Positions 1-6,121 of a stretch of 15,744 nt of DNA are shown here, one piece after another. This DNA is from Clostridia bacterium (lineage in GTDB: Bacteria; Bacillota_A; Clostridia; Oscillospirales; Acutalibacteraceae): the NCBI GenBank assembly GCA_009930155.1, contig RZYX01000042.1, positions 1 to 15,744 on the forward strand, given 5' to 3'. The stretch's first letter is position 1. Each line of letters starts with the position of its first letter. The notes under the pieces are model-generated. The model saw nothing but the letters and a program-made list of their open reading frames with translations, had not been told where the DNA came from and made no database searches. The position numbers were made by a program, and so were the translations under genes.

Positions 1-777
1 ATACTCGTCGTACATTTCCATAGCTGCTTTTGTTTCAAGACCGATAATGGACTGATGAAGCACAACTTGATTGAGAACAGAACCAAGAACATATCTGGAA
101 TTGTCGCCCTCAACAGCTGTCTCAACAGCCTCAGAAATAGCACAGCCTAAAGAACCTGTAGTATCTGGAAACTTTTCTAAAATAGCACGACCAACCTTTG
201 TTGTGTTAGATGGACTTGGAATAATTTTAGCTCCAAAAGTTTCAATAATATTTTTTCTGTAAGGCTTTTGTTGATAGCTTCCTTTAACCATATAAACAGT
301 AAGAGGAAGGTGATAGTAAGAACAAGCCATAGAGAGTGCAGTGCCCCACTGGCCTGCTCCTGTTTCAGTTGTAAGTGACTTAAGACCTTGCTCTTTAGCG
401 TAATAAGCCTGAGGAATAGCGGAATTAAGCTTATGGCTTCCTGAAGTATTGTTTCCCTCGAACTTATAATAAATCTTTGCAGGGGTGCCAAGCTCTTTTT
501 CAAGGCAATAGGCACGGATAAGAGGGGATGGACGACACATTTTGTAAAATTCAATGATATCCTTTGGGATATCAATATACCTTGTTGTATCATCTAGTTC
601 CTGTTTTGCAAGTTCTGTGCAAAAAACTGGAGTAAGGTCATCCAATGTAACCGGTTTTAGTGTTCCCGGATTAAGCAATGGAGGCTGCTTCTCTTTCATG
701 TCTGCACGAAGATTATACCACTGCTTTGGAATATATTCCTCAGGCAGATTTATACGATACGGTACATTTTTTGACAT
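1..777 (-). CDS. trpB: TrpB2-type tryptophan synthase beta chain, 5' part, runs off window
   Basis: The reading frame is open from the ATG at 775-777 to base 1: 259 codons of a family usually about 450 residues, so the C-terminal part is outside the window. It is a PLP enzyme condensing indole with serine to give tryptophan. The PLP lysine is K116 in the GSHKLNSA motif. The downstream motif reads TETGAGQWG (137-145), with Trp where the common TrpB1 form has His, and there is a long N-terminal extension. Both are features of the TrpB2 (TrpB-like) class. A good SD (aaaggag) precedes the ATG. No trpA or other trp gene is visible, so a role in indole salvage or partnering a distant TrpA is inference. 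Expression is governed by the Trp T-box directly upstream. Confidence 0.93.
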   Translation of the reverse strand, partial: MSKNVPYRINLPEEYIPKQWYNLRADMKEKQPPLLNPGTLKPVTLDDLTPVFCTELAKQELDDTTRYIDIPKDIIEFYKMCRPSPLIRAYCLEKELGTPAKIYYKFEGNNTSGSHKLNSAIPQAYYAKEQGLKSLTTETGAGQWGTALSMACSYYHLPLTVYMVKGSYQQKPYRKNIIETFGAKIIPSPSNTTKVGRAILEKFPDTTGSLGCAISEAVETAVEGDNSRYVLGSVLNQVVLHQSIIGLETKAAMEMYDEY

Positions 778-1088
778 AGCAATCGCTCCTTTAAAAATAA
801 AATTAGTAATAAAAAAACTCCTGTCCCTTGTAAAACAAGGGACAGGAGAGATTACTCCTGCGGTACCACCCAAATTGGCAAAAAGCCCACTCTAAATGCG
901 TACAAATATACGCTCTTCAAGATAACGGGTGAAGTTCCCGTCAGCCACTACTCAGTAAAAAACCTTTCGCTCTGCCCTCATAAGTCCATTCAATGTAACT
1001 CAAACACTACCACAATCTCACCATCTGTGGCTCTCTAAAAGCTGAAAATACATCTACTAATCTTAATCAACGGTTTAGTTTATAATAT
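778..1088 (-). promoter_or_regulatory. T-box riboswitch leader, tRNA-Trp specific (UGG specifier)
   Basis: Read on the minus strand, the leader contains the hallmark T-box sequence GGGTGGTACCGCA (859-871), whose UGGU bulge would pair with the uncharged tRNA 3' end. A Stem I region has an AGAGAG start and a GATGGTGAGA-like AG-bulge segment. The specifier context is GAA-TGG-A, giving UGG (Trp) at 986-988. The antiterminator would pair the T-box GGG and GCAGGAG with the CTCCTGTCCC segment near 836-848, the same segment the terminator uses. The specifier matches the product of the downstream trpB2 gene. The leader boundary at 1088 is estimated from the promoter. Confidence 0.93.
811..848 (-). terminator. 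T-box-controlled intrinsic terminator
   Basis: A perfect 13-bp stem, CTCCTGTCCCTTG/CAAGGGACAGGAG (818-848) with a short TTTTA loop, is followed on the minus strand by seven U residues (811-817). Its 5' arm is shared with the T-box antiterminator, so uncharged tRNA-Trp would prevent it forming. The trpB2 SD begins about 20 nt further on. Confidence 0.95.
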
Positions 1089-1094
1089 GTCGTA

Positions 1095-1123
1095 ATTATA
1101 AGTGTGTTAAAGGGGTTTGTCAA
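1095..1123 (-). promoter_or_regulatory. Sigma-A promoter of the T-box/trpB2 transcript
   Basis: Minus-strand TTGACA (1118-1123), 17-bp spacer, TATAAT (1095-1100): both hexamers are full consensus. Transcription would start near 1088, just ahead of the T-box Stem I. The strength fits a gene held mainly by termination control. Confidence 0.9.
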
Positions 1124-1130
1124 GTTTTTT

Positions 1131-1322
1131 TTAGAAGTTTTTTAGATTATCCACATAAGAACGCATTTCTTCCTTAGTTTTAACATCCTTTATTTTATCA
1201 ATAATAATCTTCTGTTTGCTTTCTGGCATTGCTGCAAAATGGTCAAGTGCATTAAGGTCTTGAGCAAGTGCAAGGCTAAATCCTAGGGGTAAATCTTTGA
1301 AGATGTCATTTTCATAATTCAT
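1131..1322 (-). CDS. Small hypothetical protein, 63 aa
   Basis: I place the start at the ATG at 1320-1322, not at the longer in-frame start at 1388, because AGGAGG lies about 5 nt upstream of it. The upstream extension is also explained by another small ORF in a different frame. The protein (MNYENDIFKDLPLGFSLALA...) has a GFSLALAQ segment near residues 14-21. It ends in an MPESKQKIIIDKI / KTKEEMRSYVDNL helix-rich region that resembles small uncharacterised proteins of gut Clostridia. No catalytic motif, signal peptide or membrane segment is visible. It overlaps the preceding small ORF by 11 nt, so the two are probably translationally coupled. The stop lies only 8 nt from the -35 box of the trpB2 promoter. 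Function unknown. Confidence 0.82.
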   Translation of the reverse strand: MNYENDIFKDLPLGFSLALAQDLNALDHFAAMPESKQKIIIDKIKDVKTKEEMRSYVDNLKNF

Positions 1323-1479
1323 TAGGAACCTCCTGCTTTTGGTTATAGTGTTCTGCAATAAGCATAAGCTCACCGAGCGTTGATACATTGGCGTTTGACA
1401 CTTTTAGCTGGCTCTTGATTTTTGGTGGCAAAGAGTTATAGTAGCTGAAAAGTTCGGGATTATTTTTGTCAATCTCCAT
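1312..1479 (-). CDS. Small hypothetical protein, 55 aa, coupled to the next small ORF
   Basis: This ORF starts at the ATG at 1477-1479 and ends at a TGA at 1312-1314, overlapping the next small gene by 11 nt in another frame. A GGAG sits about 11 nt upstream of the ATG. The protein begins MEIDKNNPELFSYYNSLP and continues with a KVSNANVSTLGELMLIAEHY segment. It is acidic at the N-terminus, probably helical, and has no recognised domain. The SD of the next gene lies inside its last codons, a normal coupled arrangement. The overlap, the SD and the coding-like composition support it as real. No function can be assigned; the pair may act together. Confidence 0.72.
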   Translation of the reverse strand: MEIDKNNPELFSYYNSLPPKIKSQLKVSNANVSTLGELMLIAEHYNQKQEVPNEL

Positions 1480-1504
1480 TATAGATTACTCCAAAAATAT
1501 TTAT

Positions 1505-1534
1505 TTTATATATATTTTTTGAGGTTTTTAGCAA
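1505..1534 (-). promoter_or_regulatory. Candidate promoter of the two small ORFs
   Basis: Minus-strand TTGCTA (1529-1534), 18-bp spacer, TATAAA (1505-1510), about 25 nt upstream of the 55-aa ORF. The region is so AT-rich that -10 look-alikes are frequent. The plsY terminator just upstream does make an independent promoter necessary. Confidence 0.45.
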
Positions 1535-1553
1535 AATATTACAGGTAAAAATA

Positions 1554-1586
1554 GTAAAAAATGCAGCGATAAAATCACTGCATTAA
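1554..1586 (-). terminator. Intrinsic terminator of plsY
   Basis: A 10-bp stem with one U-G wobble (ATGCAGTGAT/ATCGCTGCAT, 1561-1583) and a 3-nt loop is followed on the minus strand by a run of U. It lies about 30 nt beyond the plsY stop and separates plsY from the small-ORF pair. Confidence 0.88.
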
Positions 1587-1612
1587 ATGTAAGCATAATT
1601 TAATTTTGATTC

Positions 1613-2215
1613 TTATTTTTTACCTATCTTTCTTTCTGTGCCGTTTGCAAGTCTTTTTAGATTTTCACGGTGTCTCCAAAAAGCAAGTGCGGCATAAGCA
1701 GTAGTGACAAGCACTATTAATATACTTTGTGGCTGGTTGTAGTAAAAAATAGCCATAAAAACAATTAGAAAAAACGAATAGGCAAGAGAAGCAAGCGACA
1801 TATATTTTGTTAATGCAAGCAAAATAAGGGCTGGTATTCCTGCAAGTAAAAATGCTCTGTAATCAATTGCAAGAAAAATCCCAAGCGACGCTGCAATACC
1901 TTTGCCACCTTTAAATTTCATATAGAATGGATAGTTATGCCCTAAAATGACACCAAAACCGGTCAGAAGTAAAAGTAGGGTGCTGTCGTCTAAAAAGTGC
2001 TGGGCAAGTAAAACTGCAGCAACACCTTTTAGTGCATCAACTATAAGGCAAAACATACCAAGCCCTGTGCCAAAAACACGAATTGCATTTGTGGCGCCTG
2101 CATTACCGCTACCGTAGTCGCGTATATCAACTTTTTTTACAAGTTGACCAACGATATATGATGTTTGAAAACAACCTATTGTATAGCCTAATAAAAGGCA
2201 TAGTAAATAATTCAT
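1613..2215 (-). CDS. plsY: Acyl-phosphate:glycerol-3-phosphate acyltransferase PlsY
   Basis: PlsY transfers the acyl group of acyl-phosphate to glycerol-3-phosphate in the first step of phospholipid synthesis, in the cytoplasmic membrane. The protein is 200 aa, the usual family length, and rich in membrane segments. Motif 1 reads SGNAGATNAIR (about 36-46) and the phosphate-binding motif reads GHNYPFYMKFKGGKG (about 92-106). I start it at the ATG at 2213-2215 rather than at 2230: GGAGGG lies 7 nt upstream of the inner ATG and would be coding in the longer version. It has its own promoter (2248-2276) and terminator (1554-1586), so it is a single-gene unit. Identification is secure; the start is slightly less so. 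Confidence 0.95.
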   Translation of the reverse strand: MNYLLCLLLGYTIGCFQTSYIVGQLVKKVDIRDYGSGNAGATNAIRVFGTGLGMFCLIVDALKGVAAVLLAQHFLDDSTLLLLLTGFGVILGHNYPFYMKFKGGKGIAASLGIFLAIDYRAFLLAGIPALILLALTKYMSLASLAYSFFLIVFMAIFYYNQPQSILIVLVTTAYAALAFWRHRENLKRLANGTERKIGKK

Positions 2216-2247
2216 AATTGTACCCTCCATGTATGGTAAATTAATTT

Positions 2248-2276
2248 ATTATATCAAAGATAAACACTAAGTTCAA
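2248..2276 (-). promoter_or_regulatory. plsY promoter
   Basis: Minus-strand TTGAAC (2271-2276), 17-bp spacer, TATAAT (2248-2253), ending about 32 nt ahead of the preferred plsY start. Confidence 0.82.
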
Positions 2277-2325
2277 GCTAAAAGTATATACATTTTGTTA
2301 ATTTAAAAATACAATTGTTTAATTA

Positions 2326-2477
2326 CGGTTGCAATTCGCTCTTACTTATTTTGTCTATATTGAGCATAAAAAATAATAGTAATTTATATTAGATATAATG
2401 AATATAAAAATGGTGTGGAATTAGATTGCAAAAACATAAAATATAAAATGAGCAGGTGAGTTTTGCGGTTGCAATTC
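2326..2477 (+). repeat. Two 12-bp direct repeats, 140 bp apart
   Basis: cggttgcaattc occurs at 2326-2337 and again at 2466-2477, with otherwise unrelated flanks. The first copy is 50 bp upstream of the plsY -35 box. The second forms the apical stem (TTGC-GGTT-GCAA) of the plus-strand hairpin. Confidence 0.6.
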
Positions 2478-2497
2478 TTGCCTGATTTTTTATTTTT
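2453..2497 (+). terminator. Possible plus-strand intrinsic terminator
   Basis: CAGGTGAG pairs with CTTGCCTG (two wobbles). A TT/TT internal loop and a TTGC-GGTT-GCAA cap follow, then ATTTTTTATTTTT from 2485. No plus-strand gene precedes it, so it would end either a small RNA or antisense readthrough. Confidence 0.35.
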
Positions 2498-2559
2498 AGT
2501 GCCACCTATTTTTGTTTATTCTTGTTTTTTATGTGTTTTCTTCCATTTAAAGAAAAATA

Positions 2560-2605
2560 AAAAAGCCTACAAACACGCAACGAACAGCGTAGTCATAGGC
2601 TTTTT
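2560..2605 (-). terminator. Terminator of tRNA-Val
   Basis: On the minus strand an AAAAAGCCTA/TAGGCTTTTT stem encloses a second small stem (ACGC/GCGT). It ends in a run of U and lies directly after the tRNA 3' CCA. The outer stem is symmetric, so it could also work on the plus strand. Confidence 0.8.
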
Positions 2606-2608
2606 AAG

Positions 2609-2684
2609 TGGTGGACATTGACGGGTTCGAACCGCCGACCTTCCGCACGTCAAGCGGATGCTCTACCAGCTGAGCTAAATGTCC
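2609..2684 (-). tRNA. tRNA-Val (anticodon GAC)
   Basis: A full cloverleaf of 76 nt. The acceptor stem is GGACATT/AATGTCC, the D-arm is GCTC-AGCTGGTA-GAGC, and the anticodon stem is TCCGC/GCGGA with loop TTGACGT (anticodon GAC). The variable region is AGGTC and the T-arm GGCGG-TTCGAAC-CCGTC has one G-U pair. The discriminator is A and the 3' CCA is encoded. It reads GUC and GUU. It stands alone, with its own promoter and terminator. Confidence 0.97.
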
Positions 2685-2697
2685 AATTTCGAAAGTT

Positions 2698-2726
2698 ATT
2701 ATATATGATTTAGGCAATAAAATCAA
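2698..2726 (-). promoter_or_regulatory. tRNA-Val promoter
   Basis: Minus-strand TTGATT (2721-2726), 17-bp spacer, TATAAT (2698-2703), ending 13 nt before the mature tRNA 5' end. Confidence 0.82.
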
Positions 2727-2869
2727 GAGCAAAACAAAAAATATAAAATATCTTAAAAATAATTTTATAAATTATTATATTCAAAAATCAAACGATTGAA
2801 TATTCACTAAATTGATTACATGATTATATTATAGTTGAAAACCTATTCAACTATTAATAGGTTTATGAA

Positions 2870-2890
2870 ATATATTCATTTTGAATATAT
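2870..2890. repeat. Inverted repeat over the MGMT -35 box
   Basis: atatattc-N5-gaatatat forms two perfect 8-bp arms and includes the -35 hexamer TTGAAT (2881-2886). The TTGAA/TTCAA theme recurs nearby (about 2779-2802 and 2833-2852). It could be an operator, but the sequence is very AT-rich. Confidence 0.45.
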
Positions 2891-2909
2891 GGTTATTAAT
2901 TGGTATAAT
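2881..2909 (+). promoter_or_regulatory. Promoter of the MGMT-family gene
   Basis: TTGAAT (2881-2886), 17-bp spacer, TATAAT (2904-2909). Transcription would begin near 2916, just upstream of the SD at 2920-2925. The longer ORF beginning at 2835 would therefore not be translated from this promoter. Confidence 0.78.
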
Positions 2910-2933
2910 AAGTGCTATAAAGGAGTGAATGCA

Positions 2934-3242
2934 TTGGGTAATTCATTTGAAAAAATTTATGAAACTGTTAAAAAAATCCCAAAGGGAAAAGTGGCAACAT
3001 ATGGACAGATAGCGACTCTTGCGGGTAATCCTAAATGGTCACAGGTAGTTGGGTATGCACTTCATGCAAATCCTAAGCCTAATGAAATCCCATGTTATAG
3101 GGTTGTTAATAGATTTGGGGAACCTTCAAAATCATTTGCTTTTGGCGGTTGTGAAACCCAAAGGTTATTGCTTGAAATGGATGGTATAGAATTTTTAAAA
3201 GGTGGAAATATTGACCTTGAGAAATATCAGTGGCAACCATAA
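2934..3242 (+). CDS. MGMT-family small alkyltransferase-like DNA-binding protein
   Basis: The protein is about 102 aa and corresponds only to the DNA-binding domain of O6-alkylguanine-DNA alkyltransferase; the N-terminal domain of Ada/Ogt is missing. The helix-turn-helix region is VATYGQIATLAGNPKWSQVV. The active-site motif is IPCYRVV with Cys54, so the acceptor Cys is kept, and His of PCHRV is Tyr. The usual arginine finger, as in human NPKAARAVG, appears to be Gln here (NPKWSQVVG). I chose TTG at 2934 because aaaggag lies 8 nt upstream, known relatives begin there, and the promoter lies inside the longer ORF. It probably repairs or flags O6-alkylguanine, but enzymatic activity is not certain. 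It stands alone, convergent with galE. Confidence 0.88.
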   Translation: MGNSFEKIYETVKKIPKGKVATYGQIATLAGNPKWSQVVGYALHANPKPNEIPCYRVVNRFGEPSKSFAFGGCETQRLLLEMDGIEFLKGGNIDLEKYQWQP

Positions 3243-3262
3243 TATATATTGTAAAATAAATA

Positions 3263-3303
3263 AAAACTAGTCACATAAAGTTAATTCTTATGTGACTAGT
3301 TTT
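3263..3303. terminator. Bidirectional terminator between the MGMT gene and galE
   Basis: A perfect 16-bp inverted repeat, AAAACTAGTCACATAA and its complement, with a 9-nt loop. A-tracts on one side and T-tracts on the other serve both convergent genes. Confidence 0.9.
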
Positions 3304-3363
3304 ATATAATTTAATGTTGAGTTATAGATTAAAATAGGCTTATTAAAGACAAAATCAAATATA

Positions 3364-4347
3364 TCAATACCCGTTTGGATGAGCTTTGTGCCAGTTCCAA
3401 GCAGATTGTATAATCGTATCAATTTGTGAGTTTTTTGGTTGCCATTTTAAAATTTCATTTGCTTTTTTTGCTGATGCAATAAGTTGTGCTGGGTCACCCG
3501 CTCGGCGTGGCTCAATTTTTATAGGGATTTGATGACCTGTGATTTTTCTTGCACATTCAATAACTTCCATAACACTAAATCCAATACCGTTACCAAAGTT
3601 GAAAGTATCACTTTTTCCACCGTTCATCAAATGTCCCATAGCTAGTATGTGTGCTTTTGCAAGGTCGGTAACATGAATATAGTCACGGATGCAGGTTCCA
3701 TCTTTTGTGTCATAATCATTTCCAAAAACACTTATAAAATCTCGCTTGCCAGTTGCTACTTCTAAAACAAGTGGAATAAGATGTGTTTCAGGACTATGGT
3801 CTTCTCCAATGTTGCCAAATACATGTGCACCACAGGCGTTAAAATAACGCATAGAAACAAATTTAATTCCGTGTGCCAGTTCAGTCCATTTAAACATTTT
3901 TTCCATTGCAAGCTTGGTTTCGCCATATGTGTTGGTAGGATTTGTTGGATCTGTTTCAGTTAAAGGTACACTTTTAGGTTCGCCATATACTGAGGCAGTG
4001 GAGGAAAATACAATTTTATCAACACCGTTTGATACCATGCTTTGGAGCAAAGTTTTTGTGCCACAAATATTATTGTCATAATATTTAAGCGGATCTGTCA
4101 TAGATTCTGCAACAAGTGAATCTGCCGCAAAGTGAATAACACCCTCTATTATTTCTTTTTTGAAAATGTTGTCGAGAAATTCACGGTCACGAATATCACC
4201 TTTATAAAACTTAGCGTTTGGATGAAGAGCTTCAACATGTCCTGTTTCAAGATTGTCAATAATTACAACATCTTTGCCAATGTTTATAAGCTCATACACC
4301 GTGTGCGAACCGATATACCCCGCACCACCTAAAACCAAAATACTCAT
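3364..4347 (-). CDS. galE: UDP-glucose 4-epimerase GalE
   Basis: GalE interconverts UDP-glucose and UDP-galactose with bound NAD in the cytosol. It is 327 aa, normal for the family. The Rossmann motif GGAGYIGSH is at 7-15, and DNLETGH follows at 31-37. The catalytic Y141xxxK145 (TYGETK) is present, and SSTASVYG near 115-122 carries the usual Ser/Thr position. The start is the ATG at 4345-4347 with GGAGGA about 9 nt upstream. It follows aroQ by 95 nt on the same strand. A weak hairpin between them may end the aromatic operon, but readthrough into galE is possible because no good promoter is seen in the gap. Confidence 0.96.
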   Translation of the reverse strand: MSILVLGGAGYIGSHTVYELINIGKDVVIIDNLETGHVEALHPNAKFYKGDIRDREFLDNIFKKEIIEGVIHFAADSLVAESMTDPLKYYDNNICGTKTLLQSMVSNGVDKIVFSSTASVYGEPKSVPLTETDPTNPTNTYGETKLAMEKMFKWTELAHGIKFVSMRYFNACGAHVFGNIGEDHSPETHLIPLVLEVATGKRDFISVFGNDYDTKDGTCIRDYIHVTDLAKAHILAMGHLMNGGKSDTFNFGNGIGFSVMEVIECARKITGHQIPIKIEPRRAGDPAQLIASAKKANEILKWQPKNSQIDTIIQSAWNWHKAHPNGY

Positions 4348-4397
4348 ATTTGCTTCCTCCGATTGTTTTATAATTACCTGCCTTTAAAAAGGAGAAT

Positions 4398-4433
4398 AAA
4401 AGTAAGTTGTATTAAAAAATGCCACTTACACTT
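4398..4433 (-). terminator. Weak candidate terminator after the aromatic operon
   Basis: On the minus strand AAGTGTAAGT pairs with ACTTACTTTT across one mismatch and one wobble, with a 16-nt AT-rich loop, then a T-rich stretch. It is low in GC and has a large loop, so it may be leaky or not a terminator. Confidence 0.3.
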
Positions 4434-4442
4434 TCTCATAGA

Positions 4443-4877
4443 TTACTTTTCACAGTAATCTTTTAAAAATTCTATTGCTTTTTTGTATCCGTCAAATCCC
4501 ATGCCACAAAATGTTTTTAGTGCCACAAGAGAAACATAGGACTTATGCCTGAAATCTTCTCGCTCATATATGTTTGAAAGATGTACTTCAGCACAAGGAA
4601 TAGAAACCGCCTTTAGTGCATCAAGTATTGCAATGCTTGTATGAGTATATGCAGCAGGATTTATCAAAATTGCATCAAAAACCCCATGTGCTTGCTGGAT
4701 TTTATCAACTATTGCACCCTCGTGATTAGACTGAAAAAGCTCACATTCAATTTTGTTTTCAGAACAAACACTTAAAATAAAAGATTGCAATGCTTTAAAG
4801 GAGCCTTCTCCGTAAATGTCCTTTTCACGAATGCCAAGCATGTTTATATTAGGGCCATTGATTACAAGCAATTTCAC
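4443..4877 (-). CDS. aroQ: 3-dehydroquinate dehydratase, type II
   Basis: AroQ dehydrates 3-dehydroquinate to 3-dehydroshikimate, the third shikimate-pathway step. Type II features are clear: NGPNINMLGIRE at the N-terminus, the catalytic Tyr in IYGEG, NPAAYTHTSIAILDAL in the middle, and EVHLSNIYEREDFRHKS near the end. It is 144 aa, the typical size. The start codon is GTG at 4875-4877, overlapping the TGA of the aroE-aroK gene by 4 nt (GTGA), so it is very likely translationally coupled; GAGGAG lies upstream. It is the last cistron of the aromatic operon. Confidence 0.96.
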   Translation of the reverse strand: MKLLVINGPNINMLGIREKDIYGEGSFKALQSFILSVCSENKIECELFQSNHEGAIVDKIQQAHGVFDAILINPAAYTHTSIAILDALKAVSIPCAEVHLSNIYEREDFRHKSYVSLVALKTFCGMGFDGYKKAIEFLKDYCEK

Positions 4878-6109
4878 AAAACCGTCTCCTCAATCTTTTT
4901 TAACACCTCTGCAGCACAGCTTTTGACAGTGTCATTATTTAAAATGCTTATATCGCTGCATTTTTCATAAATAGGCAATCTTTGGTTATAAAGTGCCTTT
5001 ATTGCCTCAGTATTTTTAGACAGAGGACGCCCTTGTGTAGACAATAGGTCAATATCTCTCTTTATAAATACCATTTTACCATTTTTCCTTAAACTATTGC
5101 AAGCATCTTTTCTTAAAATTGCACCGCCACCAGAAGCAATTACAACACCGGTTTTTGCCCCTGCGGATTTAACTGCGAGTGCTTCTAGTTGCCTAAATTC
5201 TAGTTCGCCATATTTTTCAAATATTTCAGGGATAGTCATACCTGCATTTTGTTCAACTAAGATATCGGTATCAATAAATGGTCTATTAAGAGAGGCAGCA
5301 ATTTCTTTGCCAATACTAGATTTGCCACAGGAAGGCATACCTATTAAAACAATATTTGAAAGCTGAGATAAAAGTTTTTTATATATTTCCATTATTTTTA
5401 TATCATCAATAGTTGTATCAAAAAATAATTCGCAAGCGTATTTAGCTTGTGCAACAAGCATTAAAAGCCCGTTGGAGCAATTTATTCCAAGTTCCTCTGC
5501 CTGAAGTAAAAGTGCGGTTTTAAGAGGATTATAAATAACATCAACAACTCCGCAACATTCTGTAAAGTGGGATAGCTTTACAGGGGATTCGGAATCGTCT
5601 GGAAACATTCCAACGGGAGTTGTGTTTATTATTATCTCGCTGTCAAAATGCTTTGAAATGTTTTTATAATTATTTTCACCATTTCTGGATACGACAACAA
5701 ATTCACGGGCACCTGCATCTTGTGCACAAGCGGTTGCAGTAAGGGATGTTCCGCCACTTCCCAAAATCAAAACCTTTTTACCGCTAAGCTCAATACCCTT
5801 TTCTTTAAGCATATAGTTAAATCCAAGATAGTCAGTGTTGTATCCAAAAAGCTTGCCTTTTTTGTTTACTACGGTGTTAACGGCACCAATACGGAGTGCA
5901 TTGGTGCTCAGTGTATCACATAGCGGAATGATACGCTGTTTATATGGAATGGTTATGTTTAGCCCTCCAAAATCACGATTTTTGATAAATTCATCAAATT
6001 CGATTTTGTCAACGCTAACAAGTTCATAAAGATAATCTCCAAGCATTGCGTGTATTTGCTTTGAAAAACTGTGCGAAAGCTTTTCGCCAACAAGACCATA
6101 GAATAACAT
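4874..6109 (-). CDS. aroE: Shikimate dehydrogenase-shikimate kinase fusion (AroE-AroK)
   Basis: One uninterrupted 411-aa frame carries two enzymes. Residues 1 to about 245 are shikimate dehydrogenase: SHSFSK (12-17), K57 in NITIPYKQ, NTD (91-93), the NADP loop GSGGTS (117-122), NTTPVGM (162-168). Residues about 252-411 are shikimate kinase: P-loop GMPSCGKS (257-264), D280 and D282 in FIDTD, R306, GGG (327-329), lid R361 in QGRPL, and R377. All key residues of both are present, so the product should reduce dehydroshikimate and then phosphorylate shikimate. The linker is only a few residues. It starts at the ATG at 6107-6109 with AAAGGAG upstream, 12 nt after pheA. No separate aroK is visible in the window. 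I am sure of both domains. Confidence 0.96.
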   Translation of the reverse strand: MLFYGLVGEKLSHSFSKQIHAMLGDYLYELVSVDKIEFDEFIKNRDFGGLNITIPYKQRIIPLCDTLSTNALRIGAVNTVVNKKGKLFGYNTDYLGFNYMLKEKGIELSGKKVLILGSGGTSLTATACAQDAGAREFVVVSRNGENNYKNISKHFDSEIIINTTPVGMFPDDSESPVKLSHFTECCGVVDVIYNPLKTALLLQAEELGINCSNGLLMLVAQAKYACELFFDTTIDDIKIMEIYKKLLSQLSNIVLIGMPSCGKSSIGKEIAASLNRPFIDTDILVEQNAGMTIPEIFEKYGELEFRQLEALAVKSAGAKTGVVIASGGGAILRKDACNSLRKNGKMVFIKRDIDLLSTQGRPLSKNTEAIKALYNQRLPIYEKCSDISILNNDTVKSCAAEVLKKIEETVL

Positions 6110-6121
6110 AAAAACGCTCCT

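Larger units (their letters stand above)
2277..2559. other. AT-rich spacer without a gene
   Basis: No ORF with a ribosome binding site is visible on either strand; the few ATGs give peptides under ten residues. The spacer holds two copies of a 12-bp direct repeat, cggttgcaattc (2326-2337 and 2466-2477). The second copy lies in a terminator-like hairpin on the plus strand. A TATAAT at about 2393-2398 on the plus strand has no good -35. A small RNA is possible but unproven. Confidence 0.6.

Noticed and set aside
177..593. 138-aa minus-strand ORF
   Set aside because: It lies inside the trpB2 gene in another frame; the trpB2 frame carries all the family motifs.
554..895. 113-aa plus-strand ORF
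   Set aside because: It runs antisense to trpB2 and across the T-box terminator; no SD or recognisable product.
1323..1388. N-terminal extension of the 63-aa small ORF
   Set aside because: An AGGAGG sits just before the inner ATG, and the extension overlaps the 55-aa ORF in a better-supported frame.
2277..2559. CRISPR array or mobile element remnants
   Set aside because: Only two copies of a 12-bp repeat, 140 bp apart, with no regular spacing, terminal inverted repeats or transposase.
2835..2933. Upstream extension of the MGMT-family ORF to an ATG
   Set aside because: A promoter (2881-2909) lies inside it, the extra residues match nothing in the family, and a good SD precedes the TTG at 2934.
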